Assembly (NCBI GenBank): GCA_934466475.1
Contig: CAKSLI010000003.1
Coordinates: 139,943 to 203,942 of the forward strand
Direction: 5' to 3'
Length of the DNA stretch: 64,000 bases
From: an uncultured Oscillospiraceae bacterium
Lineage (GTDB): Bacteria > Bacillota > Clostridia > Oscillospirales > Ruminococcaceae
The translations under genes were made by a program, and so were the position numbers. The notes below the pieces were generated by a model. That model saw only the letters and a program-made list of their open reading frames with translations. It had not been told where the DNA came from and ran no database searches. Of the stretch, positions 25,247-34,140 are shown piece after piece (position 1 is the stretch's first letter; every line of letters starts with the position of its first letter).

Positions 25247-28200
25247 TTAAAGAAGACCAACTATGGATCTCAGGATAGCCGCCGCGTCAAGCGCATTGAC
25301 AAACCCGTCGCCGTTAAAGTCGCAGGTTTCATCGAATCCAAAAGTGCCAACGCACATTTTCAGTATAGCGGACGCGTCCTTGGCGTCAACGCGTGTGCTG
25401 TTGTCGGCGTCTCCCGGAAGCGTGGTTCTGGTGTCAAGCATGATCACATAATCGCCGGTCACTGTCGGCTTTGCCTGCGCAATGCCTGTGGAAGCCGACA
25501 CCTTGGAGGTAGATACGAAGTCCAGGAGATAAGTCTCCTCGTTATACATGTACATATTAACGAAGCGGTTCTTCTCCTTGCAGCCGGTCTTTATGTAAAG
25601 CACTGCCCCGATCTTATTGTCGCCGTATGTATGGATCCTTGCGACCTCGCTGTCGCCTGCCGTATCTATAAGCACTGACGGAATATACACATCCGTGCTC
25701 TTTATTCCAACGCTGACGCTTGAAACCGTCTTGTTCTCCTTTAATGTACCTGCGTCAACCACCCAACTGAACATGTCGTTCACGACAAACTCAAGCGTGG
25801 CTTTCTTTGAAATAGCCGCGTTGACGATGTCCGCCGGAACAGAGGTATTTCCGTTCAGGTTGATGACCAGCCTGGATTCCGCCTTGGCAGCCTTGACCTT
25901 TAGCAGGAGCTGATCCCAGCCCTTTACGGAGCTTCCTTTCATTGTCGGAGGGCTGACCGTTGTGTCGTCAGTCTTGGTGGTATCATCGTCCTTGGCAGTG
26001 TCGTCAGTTTTGGTGGTATCGTCGGTCTTAGTGTCGTCCTTCTTGCCGTTGTCCTTGGAGGTATCGGTGCTCGTGTCGTCCTTCTTGCGGACAACTATGT
26101 TGAACGTTGTCGTTGCACCGTGGAAATTAACGACAACAGTCTGCTGACCCAGCACCCAGCTGTCGAACTCCTCGATCATATCATCGTCCATGAGGATGCT
26201 CTCGGTTTTTCCGTCCTCATACGTAACCTTGATCTGACCGCCGGTGACGTTGATAAGCTCACCCAGATAATAGGAATATTTCAGCGGACGCTTTTCAAGC
26301 TCAATGGATTTTACTCCGTAATCAACGCCTACCGTGTACTTGTACTCCGCAAGCGGGCTGTCGTCAACATTCGGGTCGGTAGACTTGGCATAGGTGCGGA
26401 GAAGATAAACCGTTGACTCATACTTATCCTTTTTCAGCGTGATGACAGTGTTCGCCGCATACTTGGTGAAGTTCTTGACTGCAACGGTGCTGTCGAGAGT
26501 ATAATATATCTCAGTGTTCTTGGAATCGCATGCCAGCGTGAGCTTCACGGTATCCTCATAATTCCCGGCATTCTTGCTGGGATAGGGCGAAAGCGCCTTG
26601 TTCTTTGGAATATTTACCGTATACGTGTAGGATACCACATCGGAATCGAACATTCTGCCGGTAGTGTCCTTGGAGTAGCAGTATATTCTGAAGGTCTTGC
26701 TGGTATTCGGGTCGGTATTCAGCGTGATAACGCCGGAATACTTCGTGTAGCTGTCCTTTTTCGCGGAGGGATCCATGGAATAATACACGTCCGCGCCAAC
26801 AGTCGTTGTGTTCAGGGCGATATTCAGCGCGTACTGATATGTGCCGGAAGCGACATTCGCTGTCGGAGCCTCAGCCGTGAGCTTCGGTATCTTGACCGTA
26901 TAAACGAACGTGCTTACGGAGCTTTCCTTCATTCCGGGGGCGGTAGCTATCGCCTTGATGTAATAGTCAACGGTCTCTCCGGGGATACCGGAAAGCGTTA
27001 TCGGCGCGGAGGAAGAGAACGCAGTACCGCCGGTGACGGTCGGAGCGGCGATATTCGCGTCGTTTCCGATCGTATAGTAAATGGTCGCGTAATCCGGAAC
27101 CGTCTTCAGGTATACCTTCGTCTCCTCGTAGAATGCGACCTTGCCCTCAGTGGAATCCAGCGGATCAGCCCACGGAGGCGTAACAGTTCCCGCCTCGCCG
27201 ACATTTACGACTATCTCGACAGTATCGCCGTTTGTCGTTGTGTCGATGTAATCCGGGAGCGACACCTTGCCCTTTAGCTTGAACTGCTGCGCCTTGCCCA
27301 TCTTCGGGTTGTAGACATCATTTGCGGAGGTGAGGTCCCACGTTACCGCGCAGCCGTCCTCCAGCGGAGTTCCCGTGGGAGCTTCAACGCTGACTATTGC
27401 CGGGAGCAGCTTGCCGATATCGGTTATGGAAGCGCCGTTCACAGCGTAAACCGCCTTGGGCTCGATTATCTTGTAATCGTCCAGCTTTTCGGTCTTTCCC
27501 GGGAATGTGTAGGTTACCGTCAGCGTACCCGTGGAGTTCGTCATGCACTTTGCGGAATTGCCGTTTACAAACGCCTGGGTCGAGAAGAAAGCGTACATAT
27601 TCTTTGCGGTGAGCTGTACGCTTATCGAATAGCTGGTGTTGTAATCAGCCTTGCCGTTGGAGTTCGAGCCTATCCAGGCAACCGCGGAAACAAGCGCGAT
27701 TCCATATCTCTCAGGGTCAGACGAGGGAGTTACAAGCGTTGCGACCGTGTTGAACGTCTCACCGCCGACCGGCGCCTGCACCTCAAGGTGGACTTCCGGT
27801 ATATTGGTCAGGTTTGACGGCTCCAGCGTGATGGAATATGTAAACATAGCCACAGCACTGGTATTGAAGCGCTCATTGTATGCCACCGCCTTGATGTAAT
27901 AGGTCTTGGTGGTTCCAACAACGCCGGCAAGGTTGATGCCGCCGTTATACTTGAAGTTTGTTGAGGTCTCAACGCCTCCCTGCGGGTCAGGACCGTTCTC
28001 ATTCTCGCTTATGGTATAGTAGATCGTTTCAGAAGAACTGAGCTTTACTGTGATACCAGTCCTGTATTCGCCCTCGGCGGTGGTTGTGGTCGGCTTTGCA
28101 AGCTGGTCAGCTGCCAGTACAATAACATTGACATAAACGTTGTACTTGGTCGAGGTATCCTCTACCTGTGAGCCGGAAGGCACCGACAATGTACCGCGGA

Positions 28201-28927
28201 TCTTGAAGCTCTGCTGTGCAACGTCGTTGGGGTTGTATGTGGTGGAAGTAGCGTAGTCAAAGGTATTGAGCGCAGTCTTCCATGTTATCTTGGACTCGAA
28301 TGTATAGGTGGTATCCTCGGTGCGTACAAGCGCGGTATCCGGGAGCTGTCTTAATATCTCCGCGTCCGTTGTATGGCAGGGGAACGGGTCGATAGTGATT
28401 TCCTTGCTTCCCTCCGGGATAGTCGTTGTCGTAACGAACTCGGCGCTTACCGTATTCGGCAGGCGCGTTGCGTCAAAGGACATCTCTGCAATTATGTACT
28501 GGTCTCCCTCAGTGCGGGTAGTCATCGCCTGCGGCGCAGATCCTACATAATAAAAGACCTTTGCATTTTTTTCAACAGAATAGTTGGTTATATCGATTCT
28601 GAGAGATATCTCAACGCGGTACTTCTTGTTGTAGCCAGCGTTTCCGGTCACAACGGTATTGCTGCCGTCGTCAAGGTACCATGTCACCTTTTTCTCGCGG
28701 ATAGCCGTTTCTCTGTTGGTCCTTATGGCAGAAGTCCCCCAGAAGCTCTTTCCCGCCTCCGGTGACGCAGGAACGCTGTCCAGCGTGATCTCAGAAATAG
28801 GAATCAGATCTGCTGCAAACGCCTTTCCTGCTTCGTTGATCAGTTCCCCTAAAATAGCCGTATCCGTCAGCGTGAACATAAGTGCGAACGCCGCCAGCAC
28901 AGCAGTAATTTTCTTCAATAGCTTCAT
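25247..28927 (-). CDS. Secreted multidomain protein with Ig-like and chitobiase-C-type repeats and a C-terminal type I dockerin
   Basis: 1226 residues. Signal peptide about 1-38 (LLKKITAVLAAFALMF, then KAFA-A). Two stretches with bacterial Ig-like character (about 45-265 and 375-590; VTWDLTS, YNPKMGKAQQFKLKGKVSLP) alternate with modules of the chitobiase C-terminal type, each with TIYYTI, DVYYSMD or EIYYTLD followed by YYIKA or RIYCYS (about 270-365, 600-690, 690-775, 780-865). Next come a further Ig-like part (KYSYYLGELINVTGGQI), a D/K/T-rich linker, a beta-rich domain and a dockerin in the last 60 residues: GDADNSTRVDAKDASAILK and DFNGDGFVNALDAAAILR are its two calcium loops. No catalytic domain is seen. 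It is probably a cell-surface or cellulosome-like adhesin or substrate-binding component. GGAGG precedes the ATG. Confidence 0.9.
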   Translation of the reverse strand: MKLLKKITAVLAAFALMFTLTDTAILGELINEAGKAFAADLIPISEITLDSVPASPEAGKSFWGTSAIRTNRETAIREKKVTWYLDDGSNTVVTGNAGYNKKYRVEISLRIDITNYSVEKNAKVFYYVGSAPQAMTTRTEGDQYIIAEMSFDATRLPNTVSAEFVTTTTIPEGSKEITIDPFPCHTTDAEILRQLPDTALVRTEDTTYTFESKITWKTALNTFDYATSTTYNPNDVAQQSFKIRGTLSVPSGSQVEDTSTKYNVYVNVIVLAADQLAKPTTTTAEGEYRTGITVKLSSSETIYYTISENENGPDPQGGVETSTNFKYNGGINLAGVVGTTKTYYIKAVAYNERFNTSAVAMFTYSITLEPSNLTNIPEVHLEVQAPVGGETFNTVATLVTPSSDPERYGIALVSAVAWIGSNSNGKADYNTSYSISVQLTAKNMYAFFSTQAFVNGNSAKCMTNSTGTLTVTYTFPGKTEKLDDYKIIEPKAVYAVNGASITDIGKLLPAIVSVEAPTGTPLEDGCAVTWDLTSANDVYNPKMGKAQQFKLKGKVSLPDYIDTTTNGDTVEIVVNVGEAGTVTPPWADPLDSTEGKVAFYEETKVYLKTVPDYATIYYTIGNDANIAAPTVTGGTAFSSSAPITLSGIPGETVDYYIKAIATAPGMKESSVSTFVYTVKIPKLTAEAPTANVASGTYQYALNIALNTTTVGADVYYSMDPSAKKDSYTKYSGVITLNTDPNTSKTFRIYCYSKDTTGRMFDSDVVSYTYTVNIPKNKALSPYPSKNAGNYEDTVKLTLACDSKNTEIYYTLDSTVAVKNFTKYAANTVITLKKDKYESTVYLLRTYAKSTDPNVDDSPLAEYKYTVGVDYGVKSIELEKRPLKYSYYLGELINVTGGQIKVTYEDGKTESILMDDDMIEEFDSWVLGQQTVVVNFHGATTTFNIVVRKKDDTSTDTSKDNGKKDDTKTDDTTKTDDTAKDDDTTKTDDTTVSPPTMKGSSVKGWDQLLLKVKAAKAESRLVINLNGNTSVPADIVNAAISKKATLEFVVNDMFSWVVDAGTLKENKTVSSVSVGIKSTDVYIPSVLIDTAGDSEVARIHTYGDNKIGAVLYIKTGCKEKNRFVNMYMYNEETYLLDFVSTSKVSASTGIAQAKPTVTGDYVIMLDTRTTLPGDADNSTRVDAKDASAILKMCVGTFGFDETCDFNGDGFVNALDAAAILRSIVGLL

Positions 28928-28965
28928 ACCAATACCTCCAGATATACGAAATTGTATACAGTATT

Positions 28966-28994
28966 ATTATATAATATTTTCCTCGTCAAGTCAA
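28966..28994 (-). promoter_or_regulatory. Sigma-A promoter for the dockerin protein
   Basis: TTGACT, 17-bp spacer, TATAAT on the minus strand. It ends about 38 bp before the ATG. Confidence 0.75.
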
Positions 28995-29099
28995 TAGAAA
29001 AATAATTTTTTGGACTGCCTCCCAGCATACTGGCGGCAGCTTCTATATTATATATCGGCAGCTTTTCAAAAAAATGAACACCTGTCTGATGATTTTTGA

Positions 29100-29324
29100 T
29101 TATTTCTCCGAAACTGTGAAAATAAGTCCGTCGTCTGCGAAATCTGAAGTCAGTCCGATTTCCGCGAAATAGCCGCAGATAAACTCCCGCAGACCGTCGT
29201 TCCTCTCATCAAGGGAAAAGTACTGCCCGCCGCAGCCGTCATGAAAATGCACGTGATCCGGATAATGCTCCGCACAGGCGGCTTTCAGCTTCAGCACGTC
29301 GCTGTATTCAAAAATGTGGCTCAT
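29100..29324 (-). CDS. Small conserved protein of unknown function
   Basis: 74 residues from ATG 29324 (GGAGGACAAGAG before it). The central HVHFHDGCGGQYFSLDE is rich in histidine and could bind metal. The rest (LREFICGYFAEIGLTSDFADDGLIFTV) is a compact alpha/beta pattern. I have seen similar short proteins in gut Firmicutes but give no name. Its ATG overlaps the LysR stop (ATGA), so it is translated with the regulator, and the two probably act together. Confidence 0.75.
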   Translation of the reverse strand: MSHIFEYSDVLKLKAACAEHYPDHVHFHDGCGGQYFSLDERNDGLREFICGYFAEIGLTSDFADDGLIFTVSEK

Positions 29325-30265
29325 CTCTTGTCCTCCTTGAGTTCTCCGCACTGGCTCAGATATCTGCGCACCTCGCTGATATACACGTCTCCGATATCGC
29401 TGAGCATGCTGTGCTTCTTGACTATATAGCCGATCTCCATTATCGTGTTGCGGTTATGCTCGTCCTCGCGGAACGGCACTGCGCGGAAATCGCTGCCGTT
29501 GAGCTCCTCGCAGATTATTCCGGAGCAGAGCGTGTAGCCGTTAAGTCCTATCATAAGGTTCAGCTGGGTCGCGCGGTCGCTGCTGCGTATCATACGCGGG
29601 TAGTCGTTATCGGTGAGTATCTCCTCCGCAAGGAATCCGGAAGCGCCGTCCCCCTGCTCGAAAACCATGCAGGGATAATCCGCCAGCTGCTCTATCCCTA
29701 TGGAGCTTTCTCCGGCAAGAGGGTGGTGCTTCCACAGGTAAACGTAGGCGCGGCAGTCAATGAGCGGCACGAATTCCAGTTCCTGCTCACGCAGGAGCCG
29801 CTCGATTATCTTTCGGTTGTAATCGCACTGGTAGATTATTCCTATCTCACTGCGGAAGCTGCCGACATCATTCAGCACGTCCATGGTGCGGGTCTCGCGG
29901 ATGGCGAACTCAAAATTCAGTGTGCCGAAGCGCTTGACCATTTCAACGAACGCTTTCACCGCGAACGAATAGTGCTGGGTCGATACGCCGAACTTGCGCT
30001 TCACATTCCCGGAACCGCCGTATTTCTGCCGCAGGATATCGTACTGCTGGCAGACCTGCCGAACATACATCAGGAAATCGGCGCCCTCGGCCGTGACAGA
30101 GACTCCGCGGCTTCCCCTGACGAAAATCTGTATTCCGGATTCCTTTTCGAGCTCCCTGACCGCGCTGGTGAGAGACGGCTGGGAAACGAACAGCTTTTCA
30201 GCCGCCTTGTTCATTGACCCCTCGTCAGCGATAGCCAGGACGTATTTCATCTGCTGTAATGTCAT
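29321..30265 (-). CDS. LysR family transcriptional regulator
   Basis: 314 residues from ATG 30265 (GGAGAGAAGAAA before it). The longer frame to 30298 would start inside the -10 element. The N-terminal winged HTH is MTLQQMKYVLAIADEGSMNKAAEKLFVSQPSLTSAVRELE; the rest is a periplasmic-binding-protein-like effector domain. It is co-transcribed with the small His-rich protein and has no divergent target gene, so its regulon is unknown. Confidence 0.93.
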   Translation of the reverse strand: MTLQQMKYVLAIADEGSMNKAAEKLFVSQPSLTSAVRELEKESGIQIFVRGSRGVSVTAEGADFLMYVRQVCQQYDILRQKYGGSGNVKRKFGVSTQHYSFAVKAFVEMVKRFGTLNFEFAIRETRTMDVLNDVGSFRSEIGIIYQCDYNRKIIERLLREQELEFVPLIDCRAYVYLWKHHPLAGESSIGIEQLADYPCMVFEQGDGASGFLAEEILTDNDYPRMIRSSDRATQLNLMIGLNGYTLCSGIICEELNGSDFRAVPFREDEHNRNTIMEIGYIVKKHSMLSDIGDVYISEVRRYLSQCGELKEDKR

Positions 30266-30297
30266 TTTCTTCTCTCCGCAACAAGTAATATGCTTCA

Positions 30298-30326
30298 ATT
30301 ATAGCACTATATCCCCGCTGTGTCAA
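30298..30326 (-). promoter_or_regulatory. Sigma-A promoter for the LysR gene
   Basis: TTGACA, 17-bp spacer, TGC-TATAAT on the minus strand: a perfect extended promoter, 32 bp before the ATG. Confidence 0.8.
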
Positions 30327-30375
30327 GATAATTTATATCACGCCGCACAATCAATAGAAATAATCTATAATAAAA

Positions 30376-30398
30376 ATGCCGCCCGAAAAGGGCGGCAT
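30376..30398. repeat. Duplicated terminator hairpin, left copy
   Basis: ATGCCGCCC-GAAAA-GGGCGGCAT, identical to 30627-30649. The two copies flank the hairpin-rich insert. Confidence 0.8.
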
Positions 30399-30403
30399 CG
30401 AGA

Positions 30404-30620
30404 CCGTCGAAAAATCCCCTAAAGGGGCTTTTCCGCCGAACAATCCCTGGACTTTGGGCTTTGCCCAAGTCCCCAGCTTCGCTTCCGCGCGCACTCATTA
30501 TCAGCTACGCTGATAATTCGCACACTTGCTGGGATAAAAGTATTTTTTGCCCCGGCAGAGCTGGGGCAAAAAATGGATTTCAAATGCCCGCTTCGCGGGC
30601 AAATTTAGATTTTTTCGACA
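30404..30620. mobile_element. Hairpin-rich insertion (about 217 bp)
   Basis: Ends are related inverted repeats (CGTCGAAAAATC and GATTTTTTCGACA). Inside are consecutive short palindromes: CCCCTAAAGGGG, GGGCTTTGCCC, TTATCAGC-GCTGATAA, TTTTTTGCCCC-GGGGCAAAAAA and TGCCCGC-TTC-GCGGGCA. No gene. It resembles a small non-autonomous element or a multi-hairpin transcript. Duplication of the hemerythrin terminator on both sides suggests that an insertion or tandem duplication brought it in. Confidence 0.55.
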
Positions 30621-30626
30621 AGCTGA

Positions 30627-30649
30627 ATGCCGCCCGAAAAGGGCGGCAT
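30627..30649 (-). terminator. Terminator after hemerythrin (right copy of the duplicated hairpin)
   Basis: ATGCCGCCC-TTTTC-GGGCGGCAT on the minus strand, 9 bp after the hemerythrin stop. A strong stem but with no U run directly after it. Confidence 0.6.
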
Positions 30650-30658
30650 CTTCAGGAT

Positions 30659-31057
30659 TCACTTGTTGAGAAAAGCGCCGAGCTTCTTGTCCTCGGTGCG
30701 GATATGCGTCACCAGCAGTCCGATGTGACCGTTGATCTTCGCCAGGTCGGCAATGGAGACCCCGGAATCCGAAATACCGGCGGTTATCTCCCTGAGCGTC
30801 TGCTTGTATTTCTCGTGGAAAGCCCGGTGTCCCTCATAGCCCGGATAACCGCTCTGCTTCTGGAGCTTTTCCTCATCAGCGAAGTGGCGCTCCACATAAT
30901 CGTTCAGGAATTTCACCATTTCGCTCACCTGTCCCCTGCCCTTTCCGGCGGAACAAGCCTCCATAAGCTTGTTTGCCGCTGCGAGAAGCTCGCGGTGCTC
31001 TCTGTCAATCAGCGAGTTGCCTGTTTCAAGGTCCTTTGTAAATTCAAATCTAGCCAT
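30659..31057 (-). CDS. Bacteriohemerythrin
   Basis: 132 residues from ATG 31057; GGAGG sits 5 nt upstream, inside the longer frame that starts at 31069. It is a single-domain hemerythrin. All di-iron ligands are visible: IDREHREL, ERHFADEEKLQ, GHRAFHEKY and LVTHIRTEDKKL. Such proteins bind O2 reversibly. In a strict anaerobe a role in oxygen scavenging, sensing or delivery, or in iron storage, is likely. Monocistronic. Confidence 0.94.
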   Translation of the reverse strand: MARFEFTKDLETGNSLIDREHRELLAAANKLMEACSAGKGRGQVSEMVKFLNDYVERHFADEEKLQKQSGYPGYEGHRAFHEKYKQTLREITAGISDSGVSIADLAKINGHIGLLVTHIRTEDKKLGAFLNK

Positions 31058-31100
31058 AACTGCCTCCATGATGCTTATTTAAAAGATTCGTTTTCCTGAC

Positions 31101-31135
31101 AAAAACATATAACCCGCACAGATTGTGCGGGTTAT
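31101..31135 (-). terminator. Terminator after tRNA-Ser
   Basis: AACCCGCAC-AATCT-GTGCGGGTT followed by ATATGTTTTTG on the minus strand. Confidence 0.7.
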
Positions 31136-31138
31136 AAT

Positions 31139-31229
31139 TGGCGGACAGGGAGGGATTCGAACCCTCGAACGGGTTTAATCGTTACACGATTTCCAATCGT
31201 GCGCCTTAGACCAGCTCAGCCACCTGTCC
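31139..31229 (-). tRNA. tRNA-Ser (GGA anticodon)
   Basis: The minus strand folds as a class II tRNA: acceptor GGACAGG with CCTGTCC, D arm GGCTGAGCTGGTC, anticodon stem CACGA-TTGGAAA-TCGTG giving anticodon GGA, a long variable arm, and GGTTCGAATC in the T arm. Discriminator G and an encoded CCA (31139-31141) follow. It reads UCC and UCU. Confidence 0.95.
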
Positions 31230-31340
31230 ATTTCTAGGTTATTGGAGCTTTGTTTTTTGTCGTGCTCTCAACGACTTGTTTATTATAGCACATCTTTTTT
31301 ATTTTGTCAAGCATTTTCTCAAAAAAAATCGAAAAAAATC

Positions 31341-31387
31341 AAAAAAATTTTCAAGCCCCGCGTTATTTGGCTTAACACGGGGCTTTT
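31341..31387 (-). terminator. Terminator after the branching enzyme
   Basis: AAGCCCCGTGTT and AACGCGGGGCTT around a 9-nt loop, then GAAAATTTTTTTG on the minus strand. Confidence 0.75.
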
Positions 31388-31394
31388 ATGGGAT

Positions 31395-33233
31395 TCAGTG
31401 TTTTTTCTTTCTCGGGCGCTTAGGGGCGGTCTGACCTGCCGGGGCTTTCACAAGCTCATAGTACGCTGCGGAATATCTCGGTACGCTGAGCTTTACGCAG
31501 CCGTTGGAGCCTGCCGTCATAGTCCCAGGGTAATGCGGAGCGCAGCCGCCGTATCTGTCCTCAGTGGAATCCAGCAGCAGCCTGAGTCTCATGCCGGCGC
31601 CGATCTCAAGCTTGTAATCCTCCTGAAGCCGGTCGGAGAAATTCATCACGCAGACGATAGTTTTCTCGCCCGGGCAGCAGCGCAGCATGGTATAGCAGCG
31701 CTTCAGCGGACTGCTGCAATCCAGCCAGCGGAAACCGTCCGTAGTATCGTCCCAGCGGGAAAGCGCCGGATACTGCATATACATATTGCACAGCTTCTTC
31801 ATAAAGTGCATGAATCCGTCGTGCATCGGATATTTCAGTATATCCCAGTCCTGCTCGCGCTTTTCGTCCCACTCGCGGAACTGCGCAAGCTCGCTGCCCA
31901 TGAAGTTCAGCTTCTTGCCCGGGTGGGCGTACATATACATATAAAGCGCCCTCGCCTGCGGGAACTTGTCCTCATAGCCGCCGTACATCTTCTGGATAAT
32001 GGTAGCCTTGCCGTGTACATTCTCATCATGCGACAGCGGAAGGATATACTTCTCGCTGTAAAAATACATCATTGAAAACGTCAGCTTGTGATAATGGTCA
32101 ACGCGCTCGTCCGGGGGCGTCCGGAAGTAGTTCAGCGTGTCGTTCATCCAGCCCATATCCCACTTGTAGTCAAAGCCAAGTCCGCCTTCGTCCACCGGCT
32201 TTGTTACCATAGGATAGTCCGTGGAATCCTCCGCGCAGAGTATAGCCGAAGGATTTATCCACTTCAGTCCGCGGTTGAGCGATTTCAGGAATCTCACGCC
32301 GCATACGTTCTCACCGCGGCTGGGGTCTCCCATATAGTAGATGACTCGGCTGATCGCGTCCATGCGCAGACCGTCAAAGTGGTATTCCGTAAGCCAGTAG
32401 TTCGCCGCGGATTTCAGGAAGCTGCACACATGACCCTTGGTGAAGTCAAAATTACAGCTGCCCCACTCGCTGAACGCGATATCCCTGAACTCGGATTCGT
32501 ATGTCGGAGTGCCGTCAAACTGGGCAAGCGCATATCCGTCCACCGCAAAATGCACCGGAACATAGTCCATAAGCACCGCGATCCCGGAAGCATGACAGCA
32601 GTCCACCAGCTTCTTGAGCCCCTCAGCAGTACCGTACCGCGAGGTGGGCGAGAAAAATCCGGTCGCCTGGTAGCCCCAGCTTTCATCGCAGGGGTATTCG
32701 TTGAGCGGCATGAGCTCGATGCAGTTATAGCCGTGCTCCTTGCAGTACTTCACAAGGCGCGGGGCTATCTCCTCGTACCTGTACCAGCCGTTTTCATCGT
32801 CAGGATCAGTGTGCCAGCTGCCGAGGTGAACCTCATAGATATTCAGCGCGTCGCCGTGCCAGGTATGGCGCTTCTCCATCCATTCCAGGTCATGGAACTG
32901 GTACTCCATATCCCTGATAACGGACGCAAACTTAGGGCGCAGCTCCATTCCGAAGCCCACGGGATCGCAGCGCTCCGTGATATTCCCGCCGTGAAGCACC
33001 TTATACTTGTACATCTGTCCAGGTTTTGCGCCGTCTATGTACAGCTCCCAGAACTTTCCGTCGCCGGTGCGGTTCATGTACCAGTCGTTCCAGCCGTTGA
33101 AATCTCCTATGACAGATATCCCCTCAGCATTGGGGGCGTAAACGCGGAACCACGTTCCTTTCCCGTCATAATGCGCCCCGAGCCATTTATAGGCGTCAAA
33201 GCAGTCGCCTGAAATGAAATCCCGAATGTTCAA
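31395..33233 (-). CDS. glgB: 1,4-alpha-glucan branching enzyme (GH13)
   Basis: 612 residues starting at TTG 33233; GGAGGG is 7 nt upstream and no ATG is close. The N-terminal CBM48 (WFRVYAPNAEGISVIGDFNGW) is followed by the GH13 barrel: VYEVHLGSW, nucleophile Asp292 (GLRMDA), acid/base Glu335 (CAEDST) and Asp403 (LSHDEN). The GW-rich HLGSW box and QDWDILKY-type region fit GlgB rather than an amylase. It forms alpha-1,6 branches in glycogen. A basic tail (KRPRKKKH) is unusual. No other glg gene is adjacent. Confidence 0.95.
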   Translation of the reverse strand: MNIRDFISGDCFDAYKWLGAHYDGKGTWFRVYAPNAEGISVIGDFNGWNDWYMNRTGDGKFWELYIDGAKPGQMYKYKVLHGGNITERCDPVGFGMELRPKFASVIRDMEYQFHDLEWMEKRHTWHGDALNIYEVHLGSWHTDPDDENGWYRYEEIAPRLVKYCKEHGYNCIELMPLNEYPCDESWGYQATGFFSPTSRYGTAEGLKKLVDCCHASGIAVLMDYVPVHFAVDGYALAQFDGTPTYESEFRDIAFSEWGSCNFDFTKGHVCSFLKSAANYWLTEYHFDGLRMDAISRVIYYMGDPSRGENVCGVRFLKSLNRGLKWINPSAILCAEDSTDYPMVTKPVDEGGLGFDYKWDMGWMNDTLNYFRTPPDERVDHYHKLTFSMMYFYSEKYILPLSHDENVHGKATIIQKMYGGYEDKFPQARALYMYMYAHPGKKLNFMGSELAQFREWDEKREQDWDILKYPMHDGFMHFMKKLCNMYMQYPALSRWDDTTDGFRWLDCSSPLKRCYTMLRCCPGEKTIVCVMNFSDRLQEDYKLEIGAGMRLRLLLDSTEDRYGGCAPHYPGTMTAGSNGCVKLSVPRYSAAYYELVKAPAGQTAPKRPRKKKH

Positions 33234-33272
33234 GCTATTCCCTCCGTATGGTATAAAATTGTAAAATATAGG

Positions 33273-33301
33273 TTGACAACCTCTGTTTTTTCCGCTATAA
33301 T
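33273..33301 (+). promoter_or_regulatory. Sigma-A promoter for the TetR gene at 33586
   Basis: TTGACA, 17-bp spacer, TATAAT: perfect hexamers. The leader is about 280 nt and contains the palindromic element at 33337-33441. Confidence 0.75.
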
Positions 33302-33336
33302 ATATATAAATTAGCTTATTGAAAAAAGTATCTATC

Positions 33337-33441
33337 CAGACTGTTGAGAAAGGTGCAGATGCTAGGAAGCGTTATTTCGGCTAGGCTTTTTGCCTGCCGA
33401 AATGGCGCTGACGACGCAGATGTGCCTTTATCGACAGTCTG
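33337..33441. repeat. Palindromic MITE-like element (105 bp)
   Basis: Ends CAGACTGTTGAGAAAGG and CCTTTATCGACAGTCTG are inverted repeats with a few mismatches. An inner TTTCGGC-GCCGAAA hairpin is present. It shares CAGATGCTAGG with the MITE at 15115. No clean target duplication is visible. It lies in the leader of the TetR gene. Confidence 0.6.
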
Positions 33442-33585
33442 ATAAATATGTATTATACAATTTATCAGCTAACTTATTTACCTAACTATATTATATAGAA
33501 TACAGCGAATTAGTTCAAGCGACAAAAATCAGCTTTAGTCTATTATCAGACTTATTTGTTCTTTTGTCTATTAACGGAGGATAGT

Positions 33586-34140
33586 ATGGATCTGCGAATT
33601 CAGAAAACCAAGGCTGCGATAAAATCCGCATTTCTGGAGCTTCGTAAGAAGAAGCCGGTGGAAAAGATAACCGTGACCGAGCTTTCAAGGCTTGCGGAGA
33701 TCAACAAGGCTACATTCTACCTGCATTATTCGGACATCTATTCACTTACCGACGAAATGGAAGACGAGGCCATTGACGATATCCTTTCCGGAATACAGGG
33801 CCTCAACAAATTCTTTGACGACCCGAAAAAGTACTCCCACGAAATATTCCGCGCGTTCGTTGAGAACCGCCGCACGCTGAACAGCCTTTTCAGCGGATCA
33901 AGGCACACGAATTTCTCCACCAAGACGGAGGAAAGGATAAAGGCGCGGCTGTATGCCGAATTCCCGCGGCTCAGAACAAAGCGGAACGATATCGTGCTTT
34001 CGTTCATGATCCAGGGAGCGTTCCACACTGTCGCCGCAAACACCGCCGGGCGTGACACTGAAATCTCCGAGGAACTGGATATGATATCCAGGCTGATGGA
34101 CGTGATCATCTCAGAACTCGACCCTCCTGCGGAAAATTAA
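33586..34140 (+). CDS. TetR/AcrR family transcriptional regulator
   Basis: 184 residues from ATG 33586 (CGGAGGATAGT before it). The HTH is QKTKAAIKSAFLELRKKK, then KITVTELSRLAEINKATFYLHY, the short-type TetR domain; the C-terminal half resembles TetR_C group 7 proteins. It ends 60 bp before the promoter of the GH95 gene, so control of that gene is possible but not shown. Confidence 0.9.
   Translation: MDLRIQKTKAAIKSAFLELRKKKPVEKITVTELSRLAEINKATFYLHYSDIYSLTDEMEDEAIDDILSGIQGLNKFFDDPKKYSHEIFRAFVENRRTLNSLFSGSRHTNFSTKTEERIKARLYAEFPRLRTKRNDIVLSFMIQGAFHTVAANTAGRDTEISEELDMISRLMDVIISELDPPAEN

Noticed and set aside
30376..30649. Possible CRISPR array
   Set aside because: The palindromes differ from each other and no repeat of constant length with spacers is present. 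No CRISPR or cas genes were found in the window.
33251..33279. Divergent glgB promoter overlapping the TetR promoter (TTGTCA, 17 bp, TTATAC on the minus strand)
   Set aside because: The start site would fall within the glgB ribosome binding site, leaving no usable leader.
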